30,598 nt of DNA, taken from NCBI GenBank assembly GCA_030267965.1, contig BRYA01001479.1:68186-98783 (forward strand). The letters run 5' to 3'. The notes beneath the pieces were generated by a model. It was not told where the DNA came from and ran no database searches. It saw only the letters and a list, made by a program, of their open reading frames with translations. The DNA comes from Triparma columacea (lineage: Eukaryota; Sar; Bolidophyceae; Parmales; Triparmaceae). Shown one piece after another: positions 1 through 10,509 of this stretch. Each line of letters starts with the position of its first letter. Position 1 is the stretch's first letter. The position numbers and the translations under genes were made by a program.

Positions 1-281
1 CAAAATCCCTTCCTCTTTCAGCCAAGGATTATGTGCCACCGACCCACCAAGTTTAGGACCTGATTAAAAGACATGTAGGCGCGAAGCGCCAGGTTTTTAC
101 ATTGGAATGCTCTCATTATTACTCAAGTAAGCGACATATCATATATTAGAACGTTCTTATTCACGTTGTAAGGTGTGAGGTCTCTCTCACTTTTTGCCTG
201 AGAAAAACAGGGCATAATTCGGACAATCGCCCCAGTGAATCGCTTGAGGACACCTCAGCTGCGAACCAAAAATTTGTGCCC
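1..281. other. Left-edge intergenic region, no gene seen
   Basis: No convincing exon is visible on either strand between the window edge and the first start codon. The stretch is moderately AT-rich and would hold the promoter and 5' leader of the DUF1295 gene that starts at 282. A small perfect hairpin (GGCGC-GAA-GCGCC, 78-90) is present but has no assigned role. Confidence 0.5.
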
Positions 282-1684
282 ATGCCTTCTGACGCTAAAC
301 CTAAAACTGACGCCGCCCCAGCCCTCGAGGCTCTCCCAGCCAACGCGTAAGTCTTATCCCCTCCCTCCTTCCCCCCCTTCCCCCTTTCTGACCCCATATC
401 CACCTCCCAGTTACATCCGGGGGTTGATCGTGACTGTCATTGCTTTTGGCCTAGGCTTCCTTTTCCTCTGGCTGACCGCCGATCAGAAGCTCCCCCAGGG
501 ATCTCTCTTCGAGGCCAACCCGATCAATAGCCTTTACATCACAGTCTTTTTGGCATACATTATTAACTGGATTGCCTTCGTCCCTGCTGCAATTAAACAG
601 ACCGAGAAGGTAAGGGAGTAGCAGCCAGATGCTCGGCTCTTGGCCCCTAAAACCCCCCTTACTCTCTAACTCTCTAACTCCCCTGGCTCTCGCAACCTGA
701 CCCCTTGTCCTACCAGTTCTTTGACCTCACTGGATCGATAACCTACTTCTCCTGCACCATCATCTCCCTCCTCATCGGCGCCCGCACTGCCGACTCCACC
801 TTTTCATTTTCCACTCGCGCAATCATTCAGTCACTTTTCACTCTTGTATGGGCGGCCCGTCTTGGGTCCTTTCTTTTCAAGCGCATCAGCAAGGACTCCA
901 AGGACAAGGTGAGTATGGCCCAAACAGGAAGGACATGTAATCAAACTTTCCCCCCCTCTCTTCGGGCAACTCTAACCCCCTCCCCCTCCCCTTCTTATAC
1001 ACAGAGGTTCGACCAGATCAAGATCAACCCCCCCCGCTTCTTTGGCGTGTGGACCATCCAGGGCGCTTGGGTCACCTTAACTGCGATCTCCGTCTTCGTC
1101 GTAAACTCCTACGGCGCGACCGACGACAAGCCAATCAACGCCGTAGACATCCTTGGGTACCTCATCTGGGTCATCGGATTCGGCATCGAGGTCACTGCAG
1201 ACAACCAGAAGTCGAAATTCGCAGCAAACCCAGACAACAAGGGGAAGGTGAGAACGGGCAGGAAGTGAAAGAGCATTATACACCTTGCATCAAGCACGCC
1301 CGAAATTTGAGGCGCCATAGCTTAGCACTAATTCAAACCTCCACTCCTTCGCAGTGGATCGACGAGGGGCTTTGGTACTACTCCCGCCACCCCAACTACT
1401 TCGGCGAAATGTCGCTTTGGTTGGGACAATTCATTGCCGCCGCCTCCACCTTGCAAGGCTCCCAGTGGGCTTGCGTCATCTCCCCAATTTTCGTCGTCTT
1501 CCTCCTCATGAAGATCTCCGGCGTCCCCATGCTCGAGTCCCGTGGGAACGAAAAGTGGGGCTCCGACCCCAACTACCGCCTCTACATGGAGAACACGCAC
1601 GTCATCCTCATTCTCCCTAAGGGAAAGAAGACCCTCGAGAACATCGAGAGCCCCCTGGTCCCTCAGCAGACTTCGCAGGTGTAA
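282..1684 (+). CDS. DUF1295 / steroid 5-alpha-reductase-like membrane enzyme
   Basis: Five exons join in phase: 282-346, 411-609, 717-908, 1005-1247 and 1355-1684, giving 342 residues. All introns are GT-AG. The ATG at 282 follows a purine-rich context, and the first exon encodes a short hydrophilic Ala/Pro-rich leader. Several hydrophobic segments follow. The conserved C-terminal part contains the EVTADNQKSKF segment, then GLWYYSRHPNYFGE and a late ESRGNEKWG motif; these mark the DUF1295 branch of the steroid 5-alpha-reductase C-terminal superfamily. Members are multi-pass membrane proteins resembling NAD(P)H-dependent sterol or enoyl reductases. The substrate cannot be told from sequence; a lipid or sterol double bond is the family-based guess. 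The gene converges on the dynamin gene, with 162 bp between their stop codons. Confidence 0.9.
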
Positions 1685-1846
1685 GGCGAGGGTGTATAAA
1701 TCACCACAGTTGTGTGTTGTGTGCGTGTCTATTGCGCTTGCACACAAAATAATTAAAGTTGTAACTTCCAACCACAAAGCGTCTTCTCTTAATCATGAAA
1801 CTCCCCTTCCTTTCCTCCCCTCCCACTCCATGTCTTCCCCTTCATT

Positions 1847-4598
1847 TTAAAAGCTGGTGTGACTCAAATCGCTCAAGATACCCATGCTGTCGTCCAACAA
1901 AGTCAACGTCTTCTTCAACTGAACCCTCTTCTGGGCAACCTCAGGCGCAACTTGGCTCAGCTGCTTGATTTTCGCCTCGGAGTCGAGTTCGTTGATGAGA
2001 TAACTCGTGAGCTTCACCTTGAGCTTGTCGATGAGCAGGTAGCTCACGGCCTTGGGAATCATGTCACTGACGTTCTTCTTCACAATCTCAAAGTAGCTTA
2101 TCAATAGTCTGAAGAGTATCTCGCATTCAATCTTCTCCCTCATTCCGAGCTCCGAGTGGATGCTCTCGTGGATCCTCTCCGTGAGCCCCCTCTTCCTGGT
2201 GTCGGGTGCTCCTTCCGTATCTTCGCTGCTCGAAACGCCCATGTGGTTGGCGGCCGAGGCCAAGAGGTCCTCCTCGGTCTCGGGCTCCATGGGAGGCTTC
2301 GCGCACTCCTCCTTAAGGAGGGCAACCCAGTCATTGGCCTCCTGCTCAGACTCGCAAGTGAAGAAGAAAGTCTTCCCAATGTCGTTGGTCCTGTGGTAAA
2401 GCTGGAACGCGTACCTCTTCCCAATCAGGGCGTCGGCCCTCTCACAGATGCAGCCTCCAACAACGATGTCGCCCAAGGGCTCCGAGTCGCCCTCCATCTT
2501 GTAGTAGCTCAGGATTCCGTCCTTCTTGAGCATGAGGTAGCGTTTCTGCCACAAGACGATGCTTCCTCCTCCCTTCTTTGACACCCAACCCTCAAGAATG
2601 ACGGCTTTGTTCCCAGTGCGGGGTGGAGGCGGGGGGGGGCCGACAGCGCACTGCTCCTCCACCTCCTGGGTGAACTTTCCGAAGTTCTCCCTGTGTCCGA
2701 TGAAGTCAGGGTGGTGCATGTTGACCCTCGCCTCCTCCATGGCAATCACCGTCTTGACGTGATCGCTGGTGGGAAGGTACTGCTCCCTAAGAATATGGTT
2801 GGTGGCCTCAATGATGCTGTTCTTCAAGGCTGGGTACTTGTCGATGGCAGGGATGGTCTTGGCAAGGTCCGAGACGATGCTAAGGAGCTCGCTGTAAACA
2901 AGCTGAAGGCACTGAAGGGATGGATCTAAGAGCCTTCCTATGTTGCTCTCCACCAGGGCAATGAAGGCCGCGTTGGGGATGAAGAGGGAACCGCCGATAC
3001 CGGAGACGTTCCTGATGAGGGTCTGCACCTCGTCAGCACCAAGCTGCTCCAAAATGTCAATCTCCTGGATAGCGGGGGCGTAAACATCGTTGAATATACC
3101 CTCGATCCTGGCTCCACCAGTAAGCTCACTGACGAGGTCCTGGTTTTCTCCAAGCCTCCCCTCAATGCTCTGCTTGAACTGGTCGGAGAAGCTGAGGATG
3201 ACCTCAGTGATATCCATCCTCGTCCTCTTGGGGTCCTCCTCGCCAATGTCGGCGAGCTCCTTGCGCTTTTTAGCAGTGAGCTTATTGAGGTCAGCAGTGA
3301 GCTCGGGGAGCACCTTCTGAATGTGACGGAGAAGCATGTTCGAGCACTTCTTCACGAGGTATCCTGTGCCCAGCTTGTCGGCAATATCGCCATAGCCGGG
3401 GTGCTGCTCAAAAAAGGAGTTCTCGGCGTCCCTGGCACCCTGAATGGTTTTCTTCTCATTGATGTCAGCTTGGGAGCGGTTCACGACTCCGACGTACCCG
3501 AGCTTGAGCGTGGGGACGTCACTGCTCTCCCCGGTGAAGATCCCCCTAGCGTCGGTACCCCTGTCCATCAAATCCAACTACAACGTCCAAAGTGGGTTAG
3601 AAAAGGATTAAGTTTAGGAGCGCACTTTGAGGGTTGATGTTTGTCTTTTTTTTCTCTCTCACTCACCTTTGTCATGACACCGAGAGTCCTCTCTCCCTTG
3701 GGATCGACCTCCTTAGCGATGGCAATTGCGTCGGAGTTGGCCAAGTCAGTGTTGGCGGCGGTGACGGCGAGGATGAGGCAGTTGGGCTTGCTCACGTAGA
3801 ACTTGATCATGCTCTCGATCTGCTTTCCAATGTCAGAGGGCTGGTCCCCGACGGCGACCTTGGTCGCTCCGGGGAGATCGATGAGGGTAAGGTTCAGCAC
3901 GTCGGGGGAGTACACACGAAGGTTGATGGGCTTCGTGGACAGGCCCTTGTTCTTGCCGCAGATCCTGGCGGTGTCGTTCTCAATCTCCTCACAAATCATG
4001 TCAAAGTCATAAAATTTCTCCCCAGGTTTGTGCAGGAACTGCGAGGGGGATGGGTGCGGGTGAAAACGAGGGAGAGGCGTTAGAATTGGCGGGCAACCGG
4101 GATGGTGGTACGAGGGACTGGCGCCCCGTTACCACTCACCTCTCCCCACTCCCCACTGGGTTCATGGAAGAGCTGGAGGATCAGAGGACGTCTGGTGACA
4201 ATGCCGGAACCACGAGGGAGGAATGACTTTCCAACAATGTTTTCGAGGACGGAGGATTTACCCGACGACTGACCGCCAAGCACAGCTATTTGGGGGAGGT
4301 CGATGGGAGCAGTTCCGCCCATAATGGCAAACTGAGGGAGTGCGTGAGAGCCGGGGTAAGACAGAGGGAAGGAGGAGGAGTCATGAGCGGTATTGAAGAA
4401 AGGGGAGGGCAAGAAATAGCAGATCGTGAAGTATAGGGGGCTCAGTCACAATCTAACGTGCCCATATCTTCCATAGAACGTGACAGCAAATTATGGCCCT
4501 CAGAGCTTAACGGGGCAACTCACCGCGTCCTGAAGTTTGTTAACGATCGGGATCAGCCGATCCATCTCTTTATTTTGAACAGCATACTGCGCTGCCAT
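1847..4598 (-). CDS. Dynamin-family GTPase with PH domain
   Basis: Four exons on the minus strand (4524-4598, 4140-4331, 3667-4038, 1847-3577) join in phase 0 to give 789 residues. The GTPase domain holds the P-loop GGQSSGKSS, the switch I region [13 protein letters not shown], and TKLD, which is split by the last intron. A stalk region follows, then a six-proline run near residue 525, a PH domain starting at about residue 541 ([18 protein letters not shown]), and a C-terminal GED of about 90 residues. This is the order of classical endocytic dynamins, which assemble on membrane necks, bind phosphoinositides through PH and drive scission. A long C-terminal proline-rich domain, used by animal dynamins to bind SH3 proteins, is absent. 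The role is probably plasma-membrane or trans-Golgi vesicle scission. The gene is divergent from the vWA gene, with 102 bp between the start codons. Confidence 0.95.
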
Positions 4599-4700
4599 GG
4601 TAATTGATTTGTCTGGTGTGAGATTTTCAGTCAGTTGCCGGGATGAGAACTCAATCACCCAATTTGAGGGATCCAGATCAAGAGTCTGATAATAGCAACG
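4599..4700. promoter_or_regulatory. Shared upstream region of dynamin and vWA genes
   Basis: Only 102 bp separate the ATG of the minus-strand dynamin (4598) from the ATG of the plus-strand vWA gene (4701). Both 5' leaders and both promoters must lie here or overlap the opposing gene. No TATA box or other motif is obvious. The bidirectional role is inferred from spacing alone. Confidence 0.4.
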
Positions 4701-6290
4701 ATGAGGCGATTTTTGGCCCTATTGTGTTTCGCGGCGTTCGCAACGACTGAAGCTCAGAAGTGGGGCGCTTGTTCAATCCTCCCAAGTGGATCCACCCCCA
4801 AACCTCCCGTGAGCATTGATCCGGTGTTGCACAATTGTAGCACGGCTCCTGCTTGCGAGGGCCAGGCGGACGTAATGTTCGTGATGGACGGCTCCGGAAG
4901 TATTGTGGGGGATGACCCAAATGCTTACAACGACGCCATGGATTTCCTAAAGGAGCTCGCCATGAGCTTTAGCATGGGGGATAACTTGGTTAGGGTGGGA
5001 ATGGTGCAGTACTCCGGATCCAATCCTGGACTCGGATCCTGTGACAGCGTCAATAGCGTGTGCGATGCAACTGTTTTCGAGAAATTCGAGGTTCAGGAAT
5101 TGAGTGGGAACCCGCAGCAGATTTGCGCCACATTGGATCGGCCCCACCTCGGAGGCGGGACCCCTATTTTGGAAGGGCTCGGGGTTGCTCACTGCGCCCT
5201 GAAGGATAGCACGAGAAGCGCAAAGTTCGTCGTCTTCATCACGGACGGGAAGCCCGCCACTGGCACATCAGACGCAATTGTTGCTCTGGCTGAGCAAATG
5301 AGGAACGAGAGCATCACGATATTTTCCATCGGGGTTGGGGGAACGTCGGCGAACCCCACCGCGGATACAGACTTACTCAAGAAGATCGCGTCGCCCCCCA
5401 TTGATGATCATTTATACCACGCTGACCAGTTCAGCGACATGCTGGGCGGGAACTTTACCAAGAGGTGAGTGGTGCCTGGGGGGGAGAGGTGGGAGGGGGG
5501 GGGGATTGGCCATGAAGGCAAGTAAGCAGATAAACAATCTTGAACCCCAACTAATTCCTACCCGCCCACCCCCCCATCCCTGCCATATAGATTTGTCGAC
5601 CAGCTCGATTGCATCCCCCCACCTCCCAGACACGAGCCTCGCTGCGAGTGCTGGTACAAGCCCGACCTCCTCGTCTGCCCCCTCGTCCAGGCATCGCTCG
5701 ACTACGAGTGCGGGGGGGGCTACGGTCGGTTCAACTACCAGTGCACCGACGAGCAGGCGGCGAAGGAGAACCAGCTCTACGCAGTCTTCAACATCCTCGC
5801 CTGGGTGTACAAGTTTGTCTTCATCATGGCCCTTCGGCTCCTCCTTGGCTGCCACACCATCGACCTCGGCACCACCGACTTCCTCTGCCTAAGCTTCATC
5901 AAGAGGACCCACCTCTTGCTCTTCCTTGCGAATTTCGCCCTCGTCCTCCTCACCTACCTCACCCGGTGCTACGCCCCTGTGTGGGGCGTGTTCTTCGTGA
6001 TATTCCTTCACATCGACGCCGTGGCCTGCATCGCCGACCGCTATATGAACCGGAAGCTCAAGGCCCCCCCCCCCGTCGCGCCCCCCCGTTCCAACCTCGA
6101 GCTCTTTGCTTACACCAACAACAAGAAGGGGTGGAAGGAGAAGGCGTACAACACGGTGGAGCTGAGGGGGGCGAAGAAGGCGGAGAGCAAGCTATCCTCG
6201 GAGAAGAAGAAGTACGAGAAGGCTCAGAGGAAGAAGCAGGAGAGAATCAAAGCGAAGGGTTTCAGCATGAAGGGAGCGGGAATGATATGA
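4701..6290 (+). CDS. Secreted vWA-domain protein with C-terminal membrane spans
   Basis: Two exons (4701-5464 and 5591-6290) join in phase to give 487 residues. The N-terminus (MRRFLALLCFAAFATTEA) is a clear signal peptide. A von Willebrand A domain spans about 55-240; its metal-binding site shows DGSGS at 63-67, a GGGTP loop and ITDGKP. A cysteine-rich linker starts at about 260. Three hydrophobic helices follow (AVFNILAWVYKFVFIMAL, LLLFLANFALVLLTYL, GVFFVIFLHIDAVACIA). The C-terminus is an approximately 80-residue Lys/Glu-rich, probably helical tail. The vWA domain would sit in the lumen or outside the cell and bind a ligand through a divalent metal. This combination with an odd number of C-terminal spans and a basic cytosolic tail is not one I recognise as a named family. 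Function is unknown; adhesion or surface sensing is inference. Its stop lies 58 bp from that of the proton channel. Confidence 0.88.
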
Positions 6291-6348
6291 ATATGAGCGG
6301 GAGAAGACAGAAAAGAAAGGGCGTAATAAGGTACACAGTGAGCTGTTC

Positions 6349-7502
6349 TCAAACCTTTGCTTTCTTTAATGCCTCCTCTAACGTCTTCTCTAGTTCTGTG
6401 CGCGAGTTGAGGAGGTTAGTTCCGCCAGAAGAGCGCACAAGTTGATCGCCTACCAAAGCCCTGGGTGCCCCCCCTCTCACCTAATACCCTCTTCCTCAGA
6501 TCCCCGTTCTCCTTCATCAGCAAACCGTCGTGCTCTACTGCGTGCGTAAGCTCCGTCTCAAGCATCCTCTCCTCCTTCTCCAGCTTGTGGATCTCGTCGT
6601 TCCTAAGCTTCTCGGAGAACGCTACCCCGTGAACTAGCCGGATGAAACGCCAGGTTCTCATCAAGGTTAGGAGCACAGCGATGGTCTCCGTGGTGGTCTC
6701 CTGGTGTGATGTTTCGGCTTCTGAGGAGTCCTCAGAAGACAGGGAACGGTGATCGGATGATTCGGAGTTGTGCGAGGCGTGGACTAGGGGGTGGATGATG
6801 AACTCAATTATGGCGGTAAAAAACACGACGACACCGTCAAGGACGTACCACTTGTTACCAAAGTAATGCTGCGGGAAGAGGGGGGGGGGGGGGGGTTGCG
6901 TTAGCGGGAGGGGGGGGGCGTACACGAAGATCGCCCATGTGGACATCTCGTCGGGAGAGACCAGCCTTTGGGAGATGGTGTATGACATTGGTGGCTGACC
7001 ACGCCCCCGCCGCATTCCTTCTTCCCAACTCTCTTCCCCCCCCATCCCCCCCTCACCTTAGGTCCGAACGCAACGATGTGTAGCACAGTATCAACCACAA
7101 AAACCCCTACAATAGTCTTGCTCGTAACCGCAACCACGTCCGCCAAGGTCTGAACCCAGGGTACGTGGAGGTTTAAACCACCCTCGTATCCTAGGATCTC
7201 GATGAATACACACCAAACGTCGAGGAGGAGGAGGAGGACTATCGCCATCTCGAATTTGTAGGATTCGAGGTTCTTTGAGAGAGCTATTCTCCACGAGCTG
7301 TGGTTGTTTCTGATTGGGCAGAGAAATAGAGGGGAGAAACACGGTCCATGTTCAATGGGGAGAGGGACGGAGGAGTAAGTCAGTTACAGTTAAAAAGGGG
7401 GGGGGGGGGGAGGTGGTGGGGGGGAATGGAAGGTTGTACGTACTTTACGCCATGCTGGTGCAAGTAAAAGGATTTCACCTTGTCACTTATTTCGTATGGC
7501 AT
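6349..7502 (-). CDS. HVCN1: Voltage-gated proton channel (Hv1-like)
   Basis: Four minus-strand exons (7444-7502, 7057-7309, 6481-6868, 6349-6395) join in phase to 248 residues. An in-frame ATG at 7517 would add five residues. The product is a lone voltage-sensor domain with no pore. S1 carries the key aspartate (LLLLLDVWCVFIEI). S2 has FVVDTVLHIVAFGP. S3 has YVLDGVVVFF. S4 has the Hv1 signature LMRTWRFIRLVHGV, with three regularly spaced arginines. The S3-S4 linker is long and rich in Ser/Glu/Thr. After S4 comes a coiled coil that continues through a 47-nt last exon (VLELEKTLEEALKKAKV), as expected for a dimeric Hv1. Family members conduct protons selectively and open on depolarisation, serving acid extrusion, calcification or action potentials in algae. 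Location is the plasma membrane or an internal acidic compartment. Without the last splice, translation would run through an unrelated tail to a stop at 6416. Confidence 0.9.
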
Positions 7503-7638
7503 CGATGCCCGAAGCATTTTGTTTGGAATTAAAAAATATTTTCCCTTTGGCCTTTGAAGTGAAGTCGGAAGGCCTCAGAAGTTCTTCACAACAAACAAAA
7601 AAGTGTTTCAACAACAACAAAATACGTCTCCATAATCT

Positions 7639-8982
7639 TCACCCCTCTTTCTCCCCCCTCCATCCCTTCTTCCAGTCCTCCTCCAGATCCTTCATTCCAT
7701 ACCAAAGTGTCCAGATCCCCCCCTCCTTCCCTTTCCTAATTTTTTTCCACCCCCCCTTCCCCTCTCTATTCCTCTCCATAAGATAAACCCCCGTCGCAAT
7801 CTCCTCCACCCCTTCTCTCCTTAAATTCCCTTCACACCTACCCACATCATCTGGGCATCTAACCTCACAGTATTCCTTCCCCTCCATAACCACATCATTA
7901 AAATAAAGTCTCCCCCCCACTCCACCTTCCCATGTTAGGGGGTTTATAAACTCACCCACAACACCAGCTAACGCAACGTTGTACGAGTTTATTATACTCA
8001 TCGTCATATTTAAAACTTCATCACCACGACGACCGGCGGTGGTGTATAAAGGTTGACATGTAGGGTTAGGGTGTGGTACAAACGGTGGGTTTGATACGCA
8101 GTACGTCCTCCCTATTAGTGGGAGTGAGATGTTTTTGGAAAGTAGGAGATCACGGAGGGCTAGGTTTGGGGTAGGTGATGATGTGGGGTGAGGGTTAAGA
8201 AGTACGTTGAAGTGTGAGAATTTCAGCGCCCGGGGGTTCACGTCTACAAACGTTACTTTTGGTTGAGGTTGGGAAGGGGGGAGGAGGTGGGATAGGGTTA
8301 TACCTTGTACGCCTGAACCACAACATAAGTCGAGGATGTGGGTGGGGGGGAGGAGGGTTGGGGAGGATAGGAGGATTGGGAGGGATTTTAATAGACAGCA
8401 TGTGTCGGGACCGAGGTACATTACCAGTTCTGAGGTTGGGGATGTTTTGTAACCTGACCAGTATGGGGCGGGGAAATCGGTTAGGATGAAGAGGGGGTAT
8501 GAGAGGGTTGGGAGGGTTATGGGGGTTATCATGCAGAGGGAGTAGTAGATTGTGGAGGAGGAGGTGGTGGAGGGGAGGGGGATTACGAGATTGGCAGAGA
8601 TTAAGGGGGAGAGGAAGGTTAGGGGGAAGGGACACTGGGAGGAGGATATGGGGATACCGAGTTGGAGGAGGTTGAAGAGGACTGAGAGGGGGGGGGGGCA
8701 ATGTGGGGTTGGAATGTGTGGTTGGAATGTGTGGTTGGAATGTGGCAGTGTGAATGTGCGAGATTAAATATGTGTAAATCACATATGGCTCTTACCTTCT
8801 AAAGGTGAATTGAGTTTCCGTTTGAACAAGTGTTGAAGGCTGTCTTCGTGTTCACGACTGTCTTCGTGTTCAAGACTGTCTTCAGCATTGTCTTGAAGTC
8901 TATCATCCAGGCCCTTATCCCTCGTGTATTCCTCTCTCTTTCCCTTAACCATCACCCTGTATCTTCGTGATCGTGATTCCAT
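7639..8982 (-). CDS. HemK/PrmC-like SAM-dependent methyltransferase
   Basis: Two exons (8796-8982 and 7639-8681) join in phase to 409 residues. The intron ends in a C-rich tract before CAG. The N-terminal exon is hydrophilic and contains a short repeat (EHEDS-type units) encoded by repeated DNA at about 8838-8885. The second exon has an N-terminal helical segment (VLFNLLQLGIP), then a Rossmann-type methyltransferase: motif I DLCCGSG at 180-186, the acidic FVDVN at about 207-211, and NPPF at 260-263. NPPF is the NPPY-type catalytic motif of enzymes that methylate planar amide or amine nitrogens, such as glutamine in release factors or bases in RNA/DNA. The arrangement recalls bacterial 'methyltransferase small domain' proteins with a helical front domain. 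The substrate is not predictable. The C-terminal 30 residues are very Lys/Gly/Trp-rich. Confidence 0.8.
8838..8885. repeat. Short coding tandem repeat
   Basis: The unit gtgttcacgactgtcttc and close variants repeat with an 18-bp spacing inside the first exon of the methyltransferase. On the minus strand this encodes repeated Glu-His-Glu-Asp-Ser-Leu/Arg units. It is a small in-frame expansion and could be length-variable between strains. Confidence 0.7.
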
Positions 8983-9047
8983 TAGAATAAAACGTTAATG
9001 AATATTCCACAAACTCTTAAAACTTCACGACAAACTCCCCACAGTCC

Positions 9048-9571
9048 TCACCTCCTCACTTCATTCATGTTTTTACAAACAACCTTATCACCGGAAGGGA
9101 GCTTCAAACAAACACCAACGTACCCGTCTATACATATATACGGTTGACCTACAGGGGGGTCAACATCATCAAGAAGTGAAGTAGACATACGAGCCGGACA
9201 CTCGACCCGACGACGTAGAGTTACGTGGAGGATTTGATTGGTAGAAGAGGCTATAGAAACCAAGTCGGAACGACCCTGAAGTTTTATACGAGCTACCTTG
9301 AAGGAGGAGTTCGACTTAACTTCACCGACCATTATTTTGGCCTGACCGAATTTTATTGAACTACCCTTCACATCTCTAATCTACATTACAGCGAGCAAGG
9401 GCTTGTGTTAGTTAGTTGAAAACTTCCCTCGTTTGTTTCACCCTTGCTCACCTTACTCCTATGTAATATAGTGACGTGTTGATTACTATCTTTAACCCAC
9501 CCCTCCCCCATCTTTTCCTCATCGAACGTTGTGAAGTCCCCGAATATTCCTACGTAACTTAACATCCCCAT
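9048..9571 (-). CDS. Hypothetical protein, two exons
   Basis: Exons 9452-9571 and 9048-9380 join in phase 0 through a GT-AG intron, giving about 150 residues. The start MGMLSYVGIFGDF is the first ATG of the exon. No domain is recognised. The product alternates short hydrophobic strands with charged residues (FKVARIKL, HVTLRRRVE, YICIDGYVGVCLKL), which suggests a beta-rich fold, but nothing specific can be assigned. The end is uncertain: a GTGAGG donor-like site overlaps the stop region, so a further exon is possible, although only 65 bp remain before the methyltransferase start. Upstream and downstream genes lie on the same strand with 65-75 bp gaps. Confidence 0.5.
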
Positions 9572-9646
9572 CTTTACGTTTTAATTGAATTGGGGTTGTG
9601 AGAGGAGATGGGGGGGGTGGAAGGGTGAGAGAAAGAGCGTAAGCGA

Positions 9647-10087
9647 TTAAGGTGACGGAGGCAAACGAATGCTAAATCTTTGTTGTATGTCGAAACCCTT
9701 TATTCCGCGGGTTACGTAGCTCGTTGATTCCGACCTGACCCTCACCTCCTCTAGTTCTTGTAACTCCTTCCATTCTATCACCCCCTCTTGTTGTTGTTGT
9801 TGTTGATTGTCTTTTTGTTGTTTACTTGTCTTTACACTGAGTTCTCTATTTTGGCTCTTCTTTAGCCCATCCTTGTTAAGCCATTTCTTTGTAACAGCTT
9901 TTAGAACAGGAGGTATTATTGATGCATTATGAGGAGATTGGAGGTTAAGAAGGTTATTATTTATGTTGGAGGTAGTATAATTGCACTTTAGAAGCATTGA
10001 GCGTATAGATGATGCAGTAGCTTGTGTTTGTTTGTGCGTAGATGAGTCTATATGGTAATCTAGTTGTAGTTGTTGTAGTTGTTGTAG

Positions 10088-10125
<38 letters not shown>

Positions 10126-10462
10126 GATATCCCTCATCTCCCTCCGATGTTCTCAATTCATCTCCTCTCTTTAATCCATCAGCTCTCTTTATGCGTGTGT
10201 AATTGAGATCATAGTTTAACACATCATCAATGAGTTTAGGTTTAATATTCAAATATGGATGAATTAAATCCAATGAAAGGGATGAAACACACGGAAGGAA
10301 AGTAAAGCAAGGAATATTGCAGCTAATACTGCAAATTAGGATATACAAACACACACATAGCTGAATATTGATGGGAATATATATCAACGATGGCATAGGA
10401 ACGATGGCATACAATATGGAGTAGACAGAGAGATTACCTTCCTCCTTTTCCTCAAACTCCAA
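9647..10462 (-). CDS. Doubtful polyglutamine ORF
   Basis: An open frame of 271 codons has no in-frame ATG at its 5' end (it would begin at a TTG at 10462), so it is probably part of a spliced gene or partly non-coding. The first 90 codons are AT-rich and would encode a hydrophobic stretch that could be intron read-through; a GGAAG/GTAATC donor-like site lies near 10440. From about 10210 downward the frame looks more protein-like: a charged region, a 13-residue glutamine run followed by LQQLQQLQL, a segment IIPPVLKAVTKKW, a second short glutamine run, and a Glu/Arg-rich end. No domain is recognised. Only 47 bp separate it from the divergent peroxiredoxin gene. Confidence 0.35.
10060..10126. 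repeat. Trinucleotide microsatellite (TTG)n
   Basis: A run of ttg units, interrupted by a few tag units, corresponds to CAA glutamine codons on the minus strand. It is the polyglutamine tract of the doubtful ORF at 9647-10462. A shorter ttg run lies at about 9787-9806. Such arrays are prone to length change. Confidence 0.85.
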
Positions 10463-10509
10463 ACTCCTTTTCTCCTTTTTCCATCCTCAAAATCTCATTT
10501 TATTCCAAT

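Noticed and set aside
78..90. GGCGC-GAA-GCGCC hairpin followed by a short T run
   Set aside because: It resembles a bacterial terminator, but the window is clearly eukaryotic with spliced genes and no transcript ends here.
1859..3637. Several plus-strand open frames opposite dynamin
   Set aside because: They are shadows of the well-supported dynamin exon on the minus strand.
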